A stretch of DNA of 64,000 bases from Clostridium sporogenes (GCF_001020205.1 NZ_CP011663.1:1984001-2048000); one strand, 5' to 3'. Shown: positions 45,465-55,081, counted from the stretch's first letter. The notes: a model not told the origin generated them from the letters alone. Numbers and translations: made by a program.

Positions 45465-47834
45465 TTTTTTCTCCCTTTCTATAATAGAATCGCTAATAGC
45501 TAATTGACCAAGGCTTATTCCTTCATCATTTATAGGAACTTTCTCATTAAAAAACACCTTAAATCCATTATCCTTTAATTTTTTGTATAAGCCTTCTAAT
45601 AAGTAATTATTTTGAAAAACTCCTCCACTTAATACAACGTTCTCTAATTTATATTGCATTTCATAACTTCTTTTTATTTTACACACCAAGTTACAAGTAA
45701 AATCAATAACTGTATTATGAAACTTTGATGATATAGTAGATAAATCTTTATTTTCCTCTAAATCTTTAATTATACCTAAAAGTATATCTTTATAATCTAT
45801 CTGAAAAACATTATCTATTTTATTAATACTATAATCATAAAGAAGAGATACAGGTTGATCTATGATATTTTCTAATTCTATAGGAGCTTGCCCATCATAA
45901 CTTATGATATTTCTAATACCTATTAATGAAGCTACTGCATCAAAAAATCTTCCCATACTAGAAGATATATAGCAATTTAAATTATTGTATAAAGCCATTT
46001 TTACCATTTTAATCTTTTCTTCCTCTATATTTTTAATTATAGAAGTCTTTTCATAGTTTATAGAGCATAAATAACTTAAAGCACATCTCCAGGGTTCTTT
46101 TATGGATTTATCTCCTCCCTGTATTTTAACTTTTTTTAGATGACCGGCTCTTTCAAAATAGGTTCTATCACCTACTAAAAACTCTCCACCCCATATACTA
46201 TTGTCTTTACCGAAGCCTGTACCATCAAATACAACAGCGATAGTCCTATCAAATAAGGAATGCTCTACCATACAACTTACCATATGAGCATGATGATGTT
46301 GCACTTTAATAGTTTTATCATAACTTTTATTTTCATAATTAGTATTAAAATTTGGATGTAAATCTTCTGTGACTATTTTAGGATTTATATCTAATAAAGA
46401 CTTTAAATGTTCTATAGTATTTAAATGTCTATTATAGCAATCTATATTTTTTAAGTCTCCTATATATTGACTCATATAAATATATCCATTTTGAGAAAGG
46501 CAAAAGGTGTTTTTTTCTTCTGCGCCCTTTGCTAACAATTCATTTTTAGTTCCCACTTTTAAAGTATAAGGAGCATAACCACGACCTATTCTAATCAAAC
46601 TTTCTTTATTATTTATAACTTTTACTACGGAATCATCAACAGCATTATGAATATCTCTGTTATGAATTAAAAAATAATCTGCTATAGTTTTTAAATTTTC
46701 TATAGCTTCACAGTTTTTATACTCCATGGATCTTCCACTTATATTACCACTGGTGGCTATTATTATATCTAAACCTTCCTTAAACAATAAATAATGTAGC
46801 GGGCTATAAGGTAGCATAACTCCTAAATATTTGTTTAAAGGAGCTATATTATCCGGCAATATATTTACAATCTTTTTCTTTAAAATTAGAATAGGTTTTT
46901 TATTTCCATTTAAAATCTGTTCTTCTAATTTAGATACATAACATAATTCTTTTATAGTTTTTAAATCCTTACACATTATAGCTAAAGGTTTATGTGGCCT
47001 TTTTTTCCTTATTCTTAAATTTTCTATAGCTTTTTTATCTTTCCCATTGCAAATTAAATGAAATCCGCCTATACCTTTTACAGCTATAATGTATCCTTTT
47101 TTTATTAGTTCTACGGCAGTGTATATAGGATTTTTTTTATAATTTGAATTAAATAGATTTTCATATCCGTTATAAATTTCATTTTTATTATAATTAGCAT
47201 TATTAGATGTACTATTTATATAATCTGTTTCTTTATTAGTACATATAACTTGTTTCTTATTATTCAATAACATTAATGAAGGACCACATAAATTACAACA
47301 ATTAGGTTCTGCATGAAATCGTCTATTATTTGGAATATTATATTCTTCTTTGCAACTATTACACATAGTAAATTTTTGCATAGTTGTATTTTCCCTATCA
47401 TAGGGTAATGACTTTATAATGGAATATCTAGGTCCACAGTCTGTACAATTAATAAAGGCGTATTTATATCTTTTATCAGTAACTAAATTTAATTCTTTTA
47501 TACAATTTTCACAAAGAGCTATATCTGAACTTATAAATTTTACTGCGTTTTTTTCATTAGAACTTTCTTTTATAGTAAAATCTTTATAATTAATAGGTTT
47601 TAAACATTTGCATTTCAGATTTTCTATTTTAGACATAATTGGTGGTTTTTTAATAAGCTCTAATAGAAATCTTTTAACATTTCCTTTATTTCCTTCTAAA
47701 TCTATTTCTACCATACCACCTTTATTTTTTACATATCCTTTTAACTGAAACTTTTTAGCATTATTATATACAAAAGGTCTAAAGCCTACCCCCTGTACTA
47801 TACCTTCTATTTTTATTAAATATCGTTTTCGCAT
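45246..47834 (-). CDS. hypF: HypF-HypC fusion (carbamoyltransferase plus HypC chaperone)
   Basis: This 862-residue protein has HypF domains in order: acylphosphatase (GIVQGVGFRPFV, 7-18), two zinc-finger-like Cys pairs (CENCIKE; NCTDCGP; CNSCKEE; CCNLCGP), an Asn-rich insertion at about 205-240, a YrdC-like domain, and a Kae1-like domain with HHHAH. Residues 791-862 are a full HypC (MCIAIPGKIVSI, then HAGCAIEKID) joined in frame with no stop. I chose ATG 47834 (MRKRYLIK) because homology begins there; an earlier start at 47867 is possible. HypF feeds carbamoyl to HypE; HypC partners with HypD. Confidence 0.9.
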   Translation of the reverse strand: MRKRYLIKIEGIVQGVGFRPFVYNNAKKFQLKGYVKNKGGMVEIDLEGNKGNVKRFLLELIKKPPIMSKIENLKCKCLKPINYKDFTIKESSNEKNAVKFISSDIALCENCIKELNLVTDKRYKYAFINCTDCGPRYSIIKSLPYDRENTTMQKFTMCNSCKEEYNIPNNRRFHAEPNCCNLCGPSLMLLNNKKQVICTNKETDYINSTSNNANYNKNEIYNGYENLFNSNYKKNPIYTAVELIKKGYIIAVKGIGGFHLICNGKDKKAIENLRIRKKRPHKPLAIMCKDLKTIKELCYVSKLEEQILNGNKKPILILKKKIVNILPDNIAPLNKYLGVMLPYSPLHYLLFKEGLDIIIATSGNISGRSMEYKNCEAIENLKTIADYFLIHNRDIHNAVDDSVVKVINNKESLIRIGRGYAPYTLKVGTKNELLAKGAEEKNTFCLSQNGYIYMSQYIGDLKNIDCYNRHLNTIEHLKSLLDINPKIVTEDLHPNFNTNYENKSYDKTIKVQHHHAHMVSCMVEHSLFDRTIAVVFDGTGFGKDNSIWGGEFLVGDRTYFERAGHLKKVKIQGGDKSIKEPWRCALSYLCSINYEKTSIIKNIEEEKIKMVKMALYNNLNCYISSSMGRFFDAVASLIGIRNIISYDGQAPIELENIIDQPVSLLYDYSINKIDNVFQIDYKDILLGIIKDLEENKDLSTISSKFHNTVIDFTCNLVCKIKRSYEMQYKLENVVLSGGVFQNNYLLEGLYKKLKDNGFKVFFNEKVPINDEGISLGQLAISDSIIEREKKMCIAIPGKIVSIDGDYAITNTMGVESEVNVKLIEKPSINDYVLIHAGCAIEKIDYEYFSYLEHTIKEALRSN

Positions 47835-47847
47835 ATTGACATCTTCT

Positions 47848-48108
47848 CTATGCTTCAGATACATCACCTTCTAAAGATTCAATAATAGCTGTTTGTTCCT
47901 CTATAGGTTGTCTTTCTACCACAATTTTTATATTTTCATCTACTAATTTACTATTGCACTTTGTTATATGATTATATAAATTCTCTTTATTAACATGGCT
48001 GTTATTATTTACTGTAACTACTACTTTGGTGAGTTTCTCTATTTTATTTTCTTTGCATATTTCTTGTACTTTAACCCATATTTGATCTATTAAAAAAGTA
48101 TCATGCAT
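47848..48108 (-). CDS. hypA: HypA-like protein lacking the zinc-binding domain
   Basis: This 86-residue protein starts MHDTFLIDQIWVKVQEICK, matching the HypA nickel-binding N-terminus (MHE/D), and continues with KLTKVVVTVNNNSH, like the HypA beta strand. It ends at about the point where HypA normally continues into its C-terminal fold, and has no CxxC pairs for zinc. Start ATG 48108 has a GGAAG site upstream; 15 earlier in-frame codons lack support. Its end overlaps the hypF region. It may deliver nickel in a modified way, or be a diverged partner protein. Confidence 0.65.
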   Translation of the reverse strand: MHDTFLIDQIWVKVQEICKENKIEKLTKVVVTVNNNSHVNKENLYNHITKCNSKLVDENIKIVVERQPIEEQTAIIESLEGDVSEA

Positions 48109-48333
48109 TTTTTTACTTCCTTTCTCTAGCAAGTTGTATATTTTATTATACAATGCTTTATTTTACTTACTTCATACATAGATTACATGTTGAAAATCTA
48201 TAAAGGTTATTATCCTTTATAACATTAAAGCTATATATTAGTTTTAATATAATTACCATTAAAAAACTAAGAATATTTAGCTGTACAAAGGAATTAATAT
48301 AAGTAAACTTCAGCTTCTCTTTTACCTTAAGGA

Positions 48334-48843
48334 TTACTTTATAGTGCCTATTTTAGGTAATTTATTTAAGACTTCTTTTATACCTTTATGACATCCTAAA
48401 AATTCATTACTCAAATCTTTACCAGAATAAAGTCCAAAATGTGTTCCACCACCCCAAGTAGCTTCAAAACTTACATCATATACAATTCCATTTACTGCTA
48501 CATAAGCTGGCTTTCCATTGCTTCCATCATATTTTTTTAATTCTTCTATTGTAAATTGTTTTTCCATATTGTTGTTTGGGCTAAATCTATTTTTTTGCAC
48601 AATTTTAGTTCCCTTTGAATCATAAGAAAAATCATTATAATAGAGCTTATTATTCTCTGCTATTTTGAAGTTGTCTTTACAATGTTTTGTTAATATTTTT
48701 AAATTTCTTAGTTCCTTTTCTACTATTTCTGTATAAAGTTTTATTTCATATAAATTTTGGGTAAAAAATAGCATTTGGCTGTAATAAGCTATCTTATTAC
48801 GGCAACTAAAAAGCTTATAAAATACACAATCATTACATTCCAT
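48334..48843 (-). CDS. Cytochrome b5-domain protein of the [NiFe] hydrogenase operon
   Basis: This 169-residue protein has a C-terminal cytochrome b5-like domain at about 97-169 (FTIEELKKYDGSNGKPAYVA, IVYDVSF, GTHFGLYSGKDLSNEFLGCHKG), with two His residues that could bind heme. The N-terminus has MECNDCVFYKLFSC, a CxxC pair plus further Cys, followed by a helical region. No membrane segment is evident. It lies between the protease and the HypA-like gene, so it may be an electron partner of the hydrogenase. Heme binding is inferred. Confidence 0.75.
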   Translation of the reverse strand: MECNDCVFYKLFSCRNKIAYYSQMLFFTQNLYEIKLYTEIVEKELRNLKILTKHCKDNFKIAENNKLYYNDFSYDSKGTKIVQKNRFSPNNNMEKQFTIEELKKYDGSNGKPAYVAVNGIVYDVSFEATWGGGTHFGLYSGKDLSNEFLGCHKGIKEVLNKLPKIGTIK

Positions 48844-48942
48844 TTTTTACTCCTTGATATTATTAAAAAGATATTCAGTTTTATTAAAACATATTTATTA
48901 TTTTAGTGGCGTTATTGCTCATGTTTACATTTTTTACTGAAT

Positions 48943-49410
48943 CTAAAAAACACTTGATTTGTCTAAAGATTTTATTTCTTTTATAATTATAGATATTATT
49001 TCATTAGAAATTTTATTCATATTAGCTTTAAGCTCCTTACTAATTTCTAAAGTGTAATCTATATTAGAAACTTCAATAGCTAAAATATATCCCTTAGTTT
49101 CTTTATAATAAAGTTTAACCAAATCTATAAAACTATAGCTATGTTGAGTATATCCTTTTTTATGTGAAGTATAATTATCTAATGATAAAGTTGTTATATC
49201 TCCAATTTTTTTACCATAATACCCTGCGTCTAGTATAAATAAAAAGTCATCTTTCTTTATATTTGAAAGACAATATTCAAAATCTGTTTCTCCTATTATA
49301 ACTTCTATATTATTTTTCTTTAAAAATCCCTGTATATTTTTAGCTATTTCTATAGCTATGCCATCGTCACCCATTAGAATATTTCCTATAGCAATAACTT
49401 TAATAGCTAT
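48943..49410 (-). CDS. [NiFe]-hydrogenase maturation protease (HyaD/HybD family), non-AUG start likely
   Basis: The first ATG (49374) gives 143 residues starting MGDDG, but the frame upstream encodes IAIKVIAIGNIL, the first strand of the family (GxGNxLMGDDG), so the true start is earlier. No ATG, GTG or TTG exists there. ATA at 49410 is seven bases after GGAGG and overlaps the large-subunit stop; ATT at 49404 aligns with the usual family start (x-KVIAIGN). The protein would be 153-155 residues, normal for the family. The protease removes the large-subunit C-terminal peptide. Identity is good; the start is inferred. Confidence 0.8.
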   Translation of the reverse strand: MAIKVIAIGNILMGDDGIAIEIAKNIQGFLKKNNIEVIIGETDFEYCLSNIKKDDFLFILDAGYYGKKIGDITTLSLDNYTSHKKGYTQHSYSFIDLVKLYYKETKGYILAIEVSNIDYTLEISKELKANMNKISNEIISIIIKEIKSLDKSSVF

Positions 49411-50822
49411 ACTAAAACCTCCACTTTAATTGGTTCATTATTATTACTTATTAAATGGGTGGCACAGGAAATGCAGGGATCAAAAGAGCGGATTATTCTA
49501 CCTATTTCTACGGGCTTTTCTACATTATTTATTTTTGAACCTATTAAGGATTTTTCTCCCACACCTCTTGTACCATTTGAATCCTTAGGAGATATATTCC
49601 AGGCTGTAGGAGTTATAATGTTATAGTATTTGATGGTTTTATTTTCTATTTTTATAAAGTGTGATAAGGAACCTCTAGTAGTATCTATAAGACCTTCTCC
49701 AAAAGCATTATCTGGGATATTATATACAGATTGATTATTAGGTATTAATTGAATTTTTTCTGATATATTAGATAGTATATCTATTATTTTTTTAGTTTCT
49801 AGAACACGAGCTATATTTCTATCCATAGATGAATTGCCACCAGTATATTCTCCAGCAATTTTTAATCTAGCTAGAGGGCCTACTTCCATAGGTAAACCAT
49901 TATATCTAGGCGCCTTTACAAAACTATAAGCTCCTTCTTTCTTTAAATCTACAGTATACTCATTATCCATAATTGGATTTTCTGTTATAGTGTCACTTAC
50001 ATACCAAGCATAACGAATATTTTCTGTTATTTTATTTCTGTCAAAATTTTCTGATTTATTATTTATTATTACTCCTGGTTTTACATAACTTATATTTTTG
50101 TCCTCATAGTTATCAAATACACCAAAACTCATAAAATTCCCATAGGTTTTTCCAAGGTTAAAATAGTCAGAGTAATACTTAGCAATTATATTCATATCCT
50201 CTAGCATATAGGTATTTACAAACTCTTTTATTGCCTTTAATATGGATTGTATTTTTGTTAATTTGTAAGAATCTATATTTACAGTAACTCCTCCTACAAA
50301 GATACCATGAGTATGAGGTGCTTTACCTCCTAATACAGCTAAGGCTTCATGGGCTAATCTACTATACTTTATGCCTTCTTCATAATGAGAACTTATTCTT
50401 TCATTAAGCTTTTTAGGTAATCTAAAATCACTATATTCCTGAGGATATATAGGCTTTATATTAGGTAAATTTACATAGCTTGGTATAGTAAAACAATAAA
50501 ACTGTCTTAGGTGATTTTGTATAAATTCAAATCCATGCATCATATCTCTTATATATAAATCATTTATACTTGGGGTTATATTTAATGCATTTTCTAAAGC
50601 TAAAGTAGAAGTCATAGCATGTGCAGTAGAACATATCCCACATATTCTTTCAGTAAAATATATAGCATCTAAAGGAGGTCTTCCTTCTAACATTTTTTCA
50701 AAACCTCTAAATAATAATCCGCTGGTTTTACCATCTACAATAATGTTATCTTCTACTTTTACCTTTATTTCTAAAAATCCACTAATCCTAGTTATAGGAT
50801 CAATAGTGATAGTCTTTCCCAT
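49407..50822 (-). CDS. [NiFe] hydrogenase large subunit
   Basis: This 471-residue protein carries the [NiFe] active site. The N-terminal motif RICGICSTAH (about 59-68) and the C-terminal motif DPCISCATH supply the four Ni-Fe cysteines. Fifteen residues follow the final His (LISNNNEPIKVEVLV) and would be removed by the maturation protease encoded next. The length is on the short side for uptake hydrogenases but complete. The stop codon overlaps the presumed protease start. Subgroup assignment needs comparison. Confidence 0.95.
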   Translation of the reverse strand: MGKTITIDPITRISGFLEIKVKVEDNIIVDGKTSGLLFRGFEKMLEGRPPLDAIYFTERICGICSTAHAMTSTLALENALNITPSINDLYIRDMMHGFEFIQNHLRQFYCFTIPSYVNLPNIKPIYPQEYSDFRLPKKLNERISSHYEEGIKYSRLAHEALAVLGGKAPHTHGIFVGGVTVNIDSYKLTKIQSILKAIKEFVNTYMLEDMNIIAKYYSDYFNLGKTYGNFMSFGVFDNYEDKNISYVKPGVIINNKSENFDRNKITENIRYAWYVSDTITENPIMDNEYTVDLKKEGAYSFVKAPRYNGLPMEVGPLARLKIAGEYTGGNSSMDRNIARVLETKKIIDILSNISEKIQLIPNNQSVYNIPDNAFGEGLIDTTRGSLSHFIKIENKTIKYYNIITPTAWNISPKDSNGTRGVGEKSLIGSKINNVEKPVEIGRIIRSFDPCISCATHLISNNNEPIKVEVLV

Positions 50823-50922
50823 AATGACCTCCCCTTTTTATAATTTAAAATTTAATTAGTTACCTTAAGCATAAATAATTTAAACTAAAAATTAATATAC
50901 TTTACTTTTTAAACTATAGAAA

Positions 50923-51795
50923 TTAATACCTAACAAAGGGTTCCATACCATCTGGAAATCTTTCTTGGGCACAGCCTATACAATTTGTGTTGTCTCCAAT
51001 AGGCCAATTTACATAGCCATTCCATTTTCTTCGTGGGCAATCTGTTCTTGTAACAGGTCCTCTACAGCCTAACTTAAACATACATCCTTCTTCTCCAAAT
51101 TTTTTTGCAAAGATTCCTTTATCAAAAAAACCTCTTCTTGTACAACTATCATGAATGGTTATACCATAAAATAATATAGGTCTCCCTTTATTATCTAATT
51201 CTGGTTTACCGTAAGCTACTAAATGGGCTAAAGTACCTACTACCCAATCAGGATGGCAAGGACATCCCGGCAATTTTATTACTTCTTTATTTATAACAGC
51301 TTCTACGCTTTTGCTACCGGAAGGATTAGGCTTAGCCACAGAAATACCGCCATAAGAGGAACAGGTTCCTACAGTTACTACATATTTTGCTTTTTCGCCT
51401 GCCATCTTTACTGCCTCTAATGCGGTGACTGGCTTCCCTTTATAATTAGCAATAATGTTATAATAGCCATTTTCTTTAGTGGATACAGCTCCATCTACTA
51501 ATAATATAAATTCTGTATTCAATGTATTTAGAAACTGTTCATAGGCAAATTCTCCTTCGGCTCCCATTAAAGCATTATTAAAAGTTAAGTTAACTATATT
51601 TTTTAATATATAAATAAGCCCTGGGTTTTCTGCATTCAAAAGAGAAATTATATTTCCAGAACAACCTGTAACCTCCAACCATATAGCATTTATTTTTTTA
51701 GTTCTCCTATGATTAATTAAATTTAAAGCTTCTTTCCAAAGAATTTTTGAGGTGGTATCTTTTCTTTCAATTAATGGGCAAAAGCTATTATTCAT
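50923..51795 (-). CDS. [NiFe] hydrogenase small subunit, no Tat signal
   Basis: This 290-residue protein holds three iron-sulfur clusters. Ligand segments are WLEVTGCSGN (proximal), GTCSSYGG, LPGCPCHPDW, and the distal/medial group DSCTRRGFFDKG, GCMFKLGCRGP and NCIGCAQERFPDG. ATG 51795 follows AGGAGGAGTA; 16 upstream in-frame codons are unsupported. There is no RRxFxK twin-arginine signal and no C-terminal membrane anchor, so the enzyme is probably cytoplasmic. It is the first gene of the minus-strand operon running to hypE. Confidence 0.93.
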   Translation of the reverse strand: MNNSFCPLIERKDTTSKILWKEALNLINHRRTKKINAIWLEVTGCSGNIISLLNAENPGLIYILKNIVNLTFNNALMGAEGEFAYEQFLNTLNTEFILLVDGAVSTKENGYYNIIANYKGKPVTALEAVKMAGEKAKYVVTVGTCSSYGGISVAKPNPSGSKSVEAVINKEVIKLPGCPCHPDWVVGTLAHLVAYGKPELDNKGRPILFYGITIHDSCTRRGFFDKGIFAKKFGEEGCMFKLGCRGPVTRTDCPRRKWNGYVNWPIGDNTNCIGCAQERFPDGMEPFVRY

Positions 51796-52069
51796 TACTC
51801 CTCCTAGGAATTTATTGATTGCAATATAAAAAATATGCTCCAATAAATTATATAAATAAGAATTACTTATTATGACATAAAAATATAAATAGAGTTTTTA
51901 TTGTTACATAATAATATTGTTTAAAATTATTAATTAGTGATTTATTAAAATTAAATGAGTTTTTTATTACACTATTGTAATGTTTATGTAATATAAATAA
52001 ATTCCTCTATATGTTTTAACCATATATAATTTTATTAATAAAAGAAATACTTAAAGGAGGATTTATATT

Positions 52070-52771
52070 ATGAAATTAGATAGTTTTAAATTGAAAATTA
52101 TAGCAATGATACTTATGGTATTAGATCATTTGCCTAAAGCTTTTGATAATATACCAATATGGTTTGGATGGCTAGGTAGATTGGTAGCCCCTATATTTTT
52201 CTTTTTTATGGCAGAAGGATTTTTTCATACAAAGAGTAAGAGTAAATACTTAGGAAGATTATTCGGATGGGGAGCTATTATGTTTGCAGGTTCGTCAATA
52301 TTAAATTATGCTCTACCAGGAAAGGAAACATTGCAAAATAACATATTTTTATCTTTAGGATTATCAGTACTTTTGATGTGTGTTATTGATTATACCAGAA
52401 AAAGTAAAAATTATAAATTTGGTATTCCACTAGCTATTATAGTAGGTATATTAGCTATTTTTACAGAAGCATCTCTTGATGGAGTATTAATGACTTTAGT
52501 TTTCTACTTTTTTAGAGAGGATAAAATTAAATTATCTATTGGATATATTTCAATTTCTTTGTTTGAATTTATTATGGTTAGCGGTGGAGGACTAACTTAT
52601 TTGAATTTATTCGTATTAAATTACCAATGGTTAATGATTTTTGCTCTTCCTCTTATTCTTATGTATAATGGTCAAAGAGGACTTAATAATAAGTTCATAA
52701 AATATATGTTTTATGCTTTTTATCCTATACATTTATGGATAATTACTATAATATCTCATTTTCTAAACTAA
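52070..52771 (+). CDS. TraX-family membrane protein
   Basis: This 233-residue protein has about 7-8 hydrophobic segments and starts FKLKIIAMILMVLDHLP, the TraX family signature, with AFYPIHLWII near the C-terminus. TraX acetylates conjugative pilin in F plasmids, but chromosomal Firmicute members are widespread without conjugation genes and have no known role. Ribosome binding site AGGAGG precedes the ATG. No pilus or conjugation gene is present here. Confidence 0.88.
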   Translation: MKLDSFKLKIIAMILMVLDHLPKAFDNIPIWFGWLGRLVAPIFFFFMAEGFFHTKSKSKYLGRLFGWGAIMFAGSSILNYALPGKETLQNNIFLSLGLSVLLMCVIDYTRKSKNYKFGIPLAIIVGILAIFTEASLDGVLMTLVFYFFREDKIKLSIGYISISLFEFIMVSGGGLTYLNLFVLNYQWLMIFALPLILMYNGQRGLNNKFIKYMFYAFYPIHLWIITIISHFLN

Positions 52772-52867
52772 TATAGAAAATAAGTATCTATACCATACAA
52801 TTGTAGATTTTAATATTAGCTAGTTTAATATTTACATTTATGTTTCTATTTTTCATAAAAAATTAAA

Positions 52868-52904
52868 TAGGGCTAATATTTTTTTATTTAAAATATTAAC
52901 CCTA
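52868..52904. terminator. Bidirectional terminator between TraX-family and MATE genes
   Basis: TAGGGCTAATATTTT pairs with AAAATATTAACCCTA across a short T-rich loop, with one C-A mismatch. It lies between the two convergent genes and has T-rich flanks. Confidence 0.7.
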
Positions 52905-53020
52905 AATATTTCTTTAATATAAAATATTACTAATTACAAATAAAAATTATAAAATTAATACAAATAATCAAATTAGTTTTATTATTGTTAAATGTACTCC
53001 ATTGTGTAAAATATTAAACT

Positions 53021-54403
53021 TTACCTATTTACCATTAGTAGTTCTTTATTGTTTAAAGTTTTTTTATAGAATAAACTAAAGGATATAATTGTTATTAAGG
53101 ATGCTATTACATCTGCTATAGGTTCTGCTAATAATACTGCAAATAATTTATCTTTCATGAATAAAGGAAGTATAAATATAAGTGGTATTAATAATATTAT
53201 TTTTCTAAGCAAAGCTAACATAAGAGAATACTTGGCTTGTCCTAATGCTAAAAATGTTTGCTGACAAGCTATCTGTGCTCCAAATATACCAATACCTGCA
53301 AAATATATTTTTATACTCCAAGAAGTAATTGATATAAGCTCTGGTTTGTTGTTAAATATACTTACGAATATTTCTGGGAATATCATTAGGCTCCCCCACA
53401 TAATAACTGTATAGGAAATGCAACATATTATTAATAACTTGAAGGTGCTTTTTACTCTTTCTATTTTTTTTGCACCAAAGTTATAACTTATAATAGGCTG
53501 AGCTCCTTGAGTTAATCCCATAAGTGGAAGAAGTAATATTTGCATTATACTACTCATTATAGTCATAGCCCCTACTGCTAAGTCACCACCATGAATCTGT
53601 AATTTACTATTCATAGATATAAGTACTAAGCTTTCTGTGGCTTGCATTATAAAAGGTGAAACTCCTAAAGCAATAATAGGGAAAATTACTTTTTTATTTA
53701 AAAACAAATATTTTTTTCTTACTTTAATTATACTTTTATCTCCAAACAAGAAAAATAATACCCATATAGCAGATATACATTGAGATGTAACAGTAGCTAT
53801 AGCAGCCCCTTTAACCCCTAAATTTAATCCAAATATAAATATTGGATCTAAAATTATATTTATAATAGCTCCAATCATTACTGTAATCATTCCTGTCTTT
53901 GCAAAGCCCTGGGTATTTATAAATGGATTCATTCCTAGTGCTATTAAAACAAATAATGTTCCTATAAGATATATAGTTAAATAATCTTTGGCAAATTCAA
54001 TGGTCCTATTACTTGCTCCAAACTTCCAAAGAATAGGCTCTTTAAATACCAAAAATACTATGGTTAATACAATAGACAATATAATTAGCATAGAAAAACT
54101 ATTGGACATTATTTTCTCAGAATCGCCATTGTTATTTTCTCCCATTTTAATAGCAACAAGAGGAGCTCCCCCCATTCCTATAAGAGCACTAAAGGCTGAA
54201 ATTATCATAATAATAGGAAAGGCAACTCCCACTCCTGCCATGGCTAGTTCACCATTAGGCATTCTTCCTATAAATATTCTATCTACTATGTTATAAAGTA
54301 CATTTACTATCTGTGCAATTATAGCCGGTGCTGATAGTTTGAATAGCAGTTTACCTATATTACCTTTTCCTAAATCTGTTCTATTTGCATTCATATAGCT
54401 CAC
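53021..54403 (-). CDS. MATE-family efflux transporter
   Basis: This 460-residue protein has about 12 transmembrane helices in two MATE repeats (FKLSAPAIIAQIVNVLYNIV at 15-34, second repeat from about 235). IDRIFIG and GLTQGAQPIISYNFGA are typical of the MATE family. Members use Na+ or H+ gradients to export drugs or metabolites; the substrate is unknown here. It ends the minus-strand block before the gene-poor region. Confidence 0.93.
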   Translation of the reverse strand: MSYMNANRTDLGKGNIGKLLFKLSAPAIIAQIVNVLYNIVDRIFIGRMPNGELAMAGVGVAFPIIMIISAFSALIGMGGAPLVAIKMGENNNGDSEKIMSNSFSMLIILSIVLTIVFLVFKEPILWKFGASNRTIEFAKDYLTIYLIGTLFVLIALGMNPFINTQGFAKTGMITVMIGAIINIILDPIFIFGLNLGVKGAAIATVTSQCISAIWVLFFLFGDKSIIKVRKKYLFLNKKVIFPIIALGVSPFIMQATESLVLISMNSKLQIHGGDLAVGAMTIMSSIMQILLLPLMGLTQGAQPIISYNFGAKKIERVKSTFKLLIICCISYTVIMWGSLMIFPEIFVSIFNNKPELISITSWSIKIYFAGIGIFGAQIACQQTFLALGQAKYSLMLALLRKIILLIPLIFILPLFMKDKLFAVLLAEPIADVIASLITIISFSLFYKKTLNNKELLMVNR

Positions 54404-54943
54404 TCCCTGTGTGTAAAATTATTTATACAATTAACTAATAACTAAAATTTTATTTAAATTAATATTTGTTTCATAGAATATCAATTTAAATGAATCATAA
54501 TTCATATTATTATACTATGTATTATAACATTATATTTAAGAAAAATGTAAATAAATTTTAGCTAAATATAATGTAACCTTTACCGCTAAAACATTATTAG
54601 AAATAAGTTTAATATTATAATAAAAATGCTAACCTATGAAAAAAATTAGCATTTTTTAATTATCTTTTATATTTATAAATGCTCATAACGTTATTTTTAA
54701 TATAATAACATAATTATTTTAAATATTTTATGGTGTATATGCGGTAATTGTTAAAATAATAATTTATATCTAAATATATTTGTGAAAGAAATTTAGATAA
54801 TATAAATAAATAGAAATAAGTGTTTAATATATATTAATATTATATTAGAAAAAACTTTAAAAAAGCATTGTAGTTATATGAGTTTTTTCTGCATATAATG
54901 ATAGTATAGAGATATAACAAAACCTAATTAGTGTTTACTTATT
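54404..54943. other. 540-bp AT-rich gene-free region with one orphan terminator
   Basis: No ORF of substance is visible. The only clear structure is an 11-bp hairpin with T runs on both sides at 54622-54656, which has no obvious gene to terminate. The first repeat unit follows at 54944. Confidence 0.5.
54622..54656. terminator. Orphan intrinsic terminator in a gene-free region
   Basis: AAAAATGCTAA pairs with TTAGCATTTTT (54622-54632 and 54646-54656), with T runs in both directions. The nearest upstream genes point away from it, so it may end an unrecognised transcript, for example one coming leftward from the repeat region. Confidence 0.6.
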
Positions 54944-54965
54944 ACTATACTAGGTGGTAAAATTA

Positions 54966-55081
54966 TGGTATACTATAAAAAAATTCAAATTTCGTAGAAG
55001 TGGATGGCTACGGTGGTTGTACGTTTTCCACCTTGGGTTATAGATGATTTTTCATTATAGCTTAAGGGGGTGGTATTGGAT
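54966..55081 (+). promoter_or_regulatory. Structured leader of small-peptide gene A
   Basis: TATACTATAAAA (about 54969-54980) is a likely promoter -10 region. Downstream the leader can form CGTAG-8-CTACG, GGTGG-12-CCACC and TTATAGATGA-TTTTT-CATTATAG hairpins before the AAGGGGGTGG ribosome binding site. The last hairpin ends about six bases before that site, so it could affect translation. Leader B differs at positions that keep the second stem as a G-U pair. Confidence 0.5.

Noticed and set aside
52070..52771. TraX as evidence for a conjugative element.
   Set aside because: No other conjugation, relaxase or integrase gene is present, and TraX-family proteins are common on Firmicute chromosomes.
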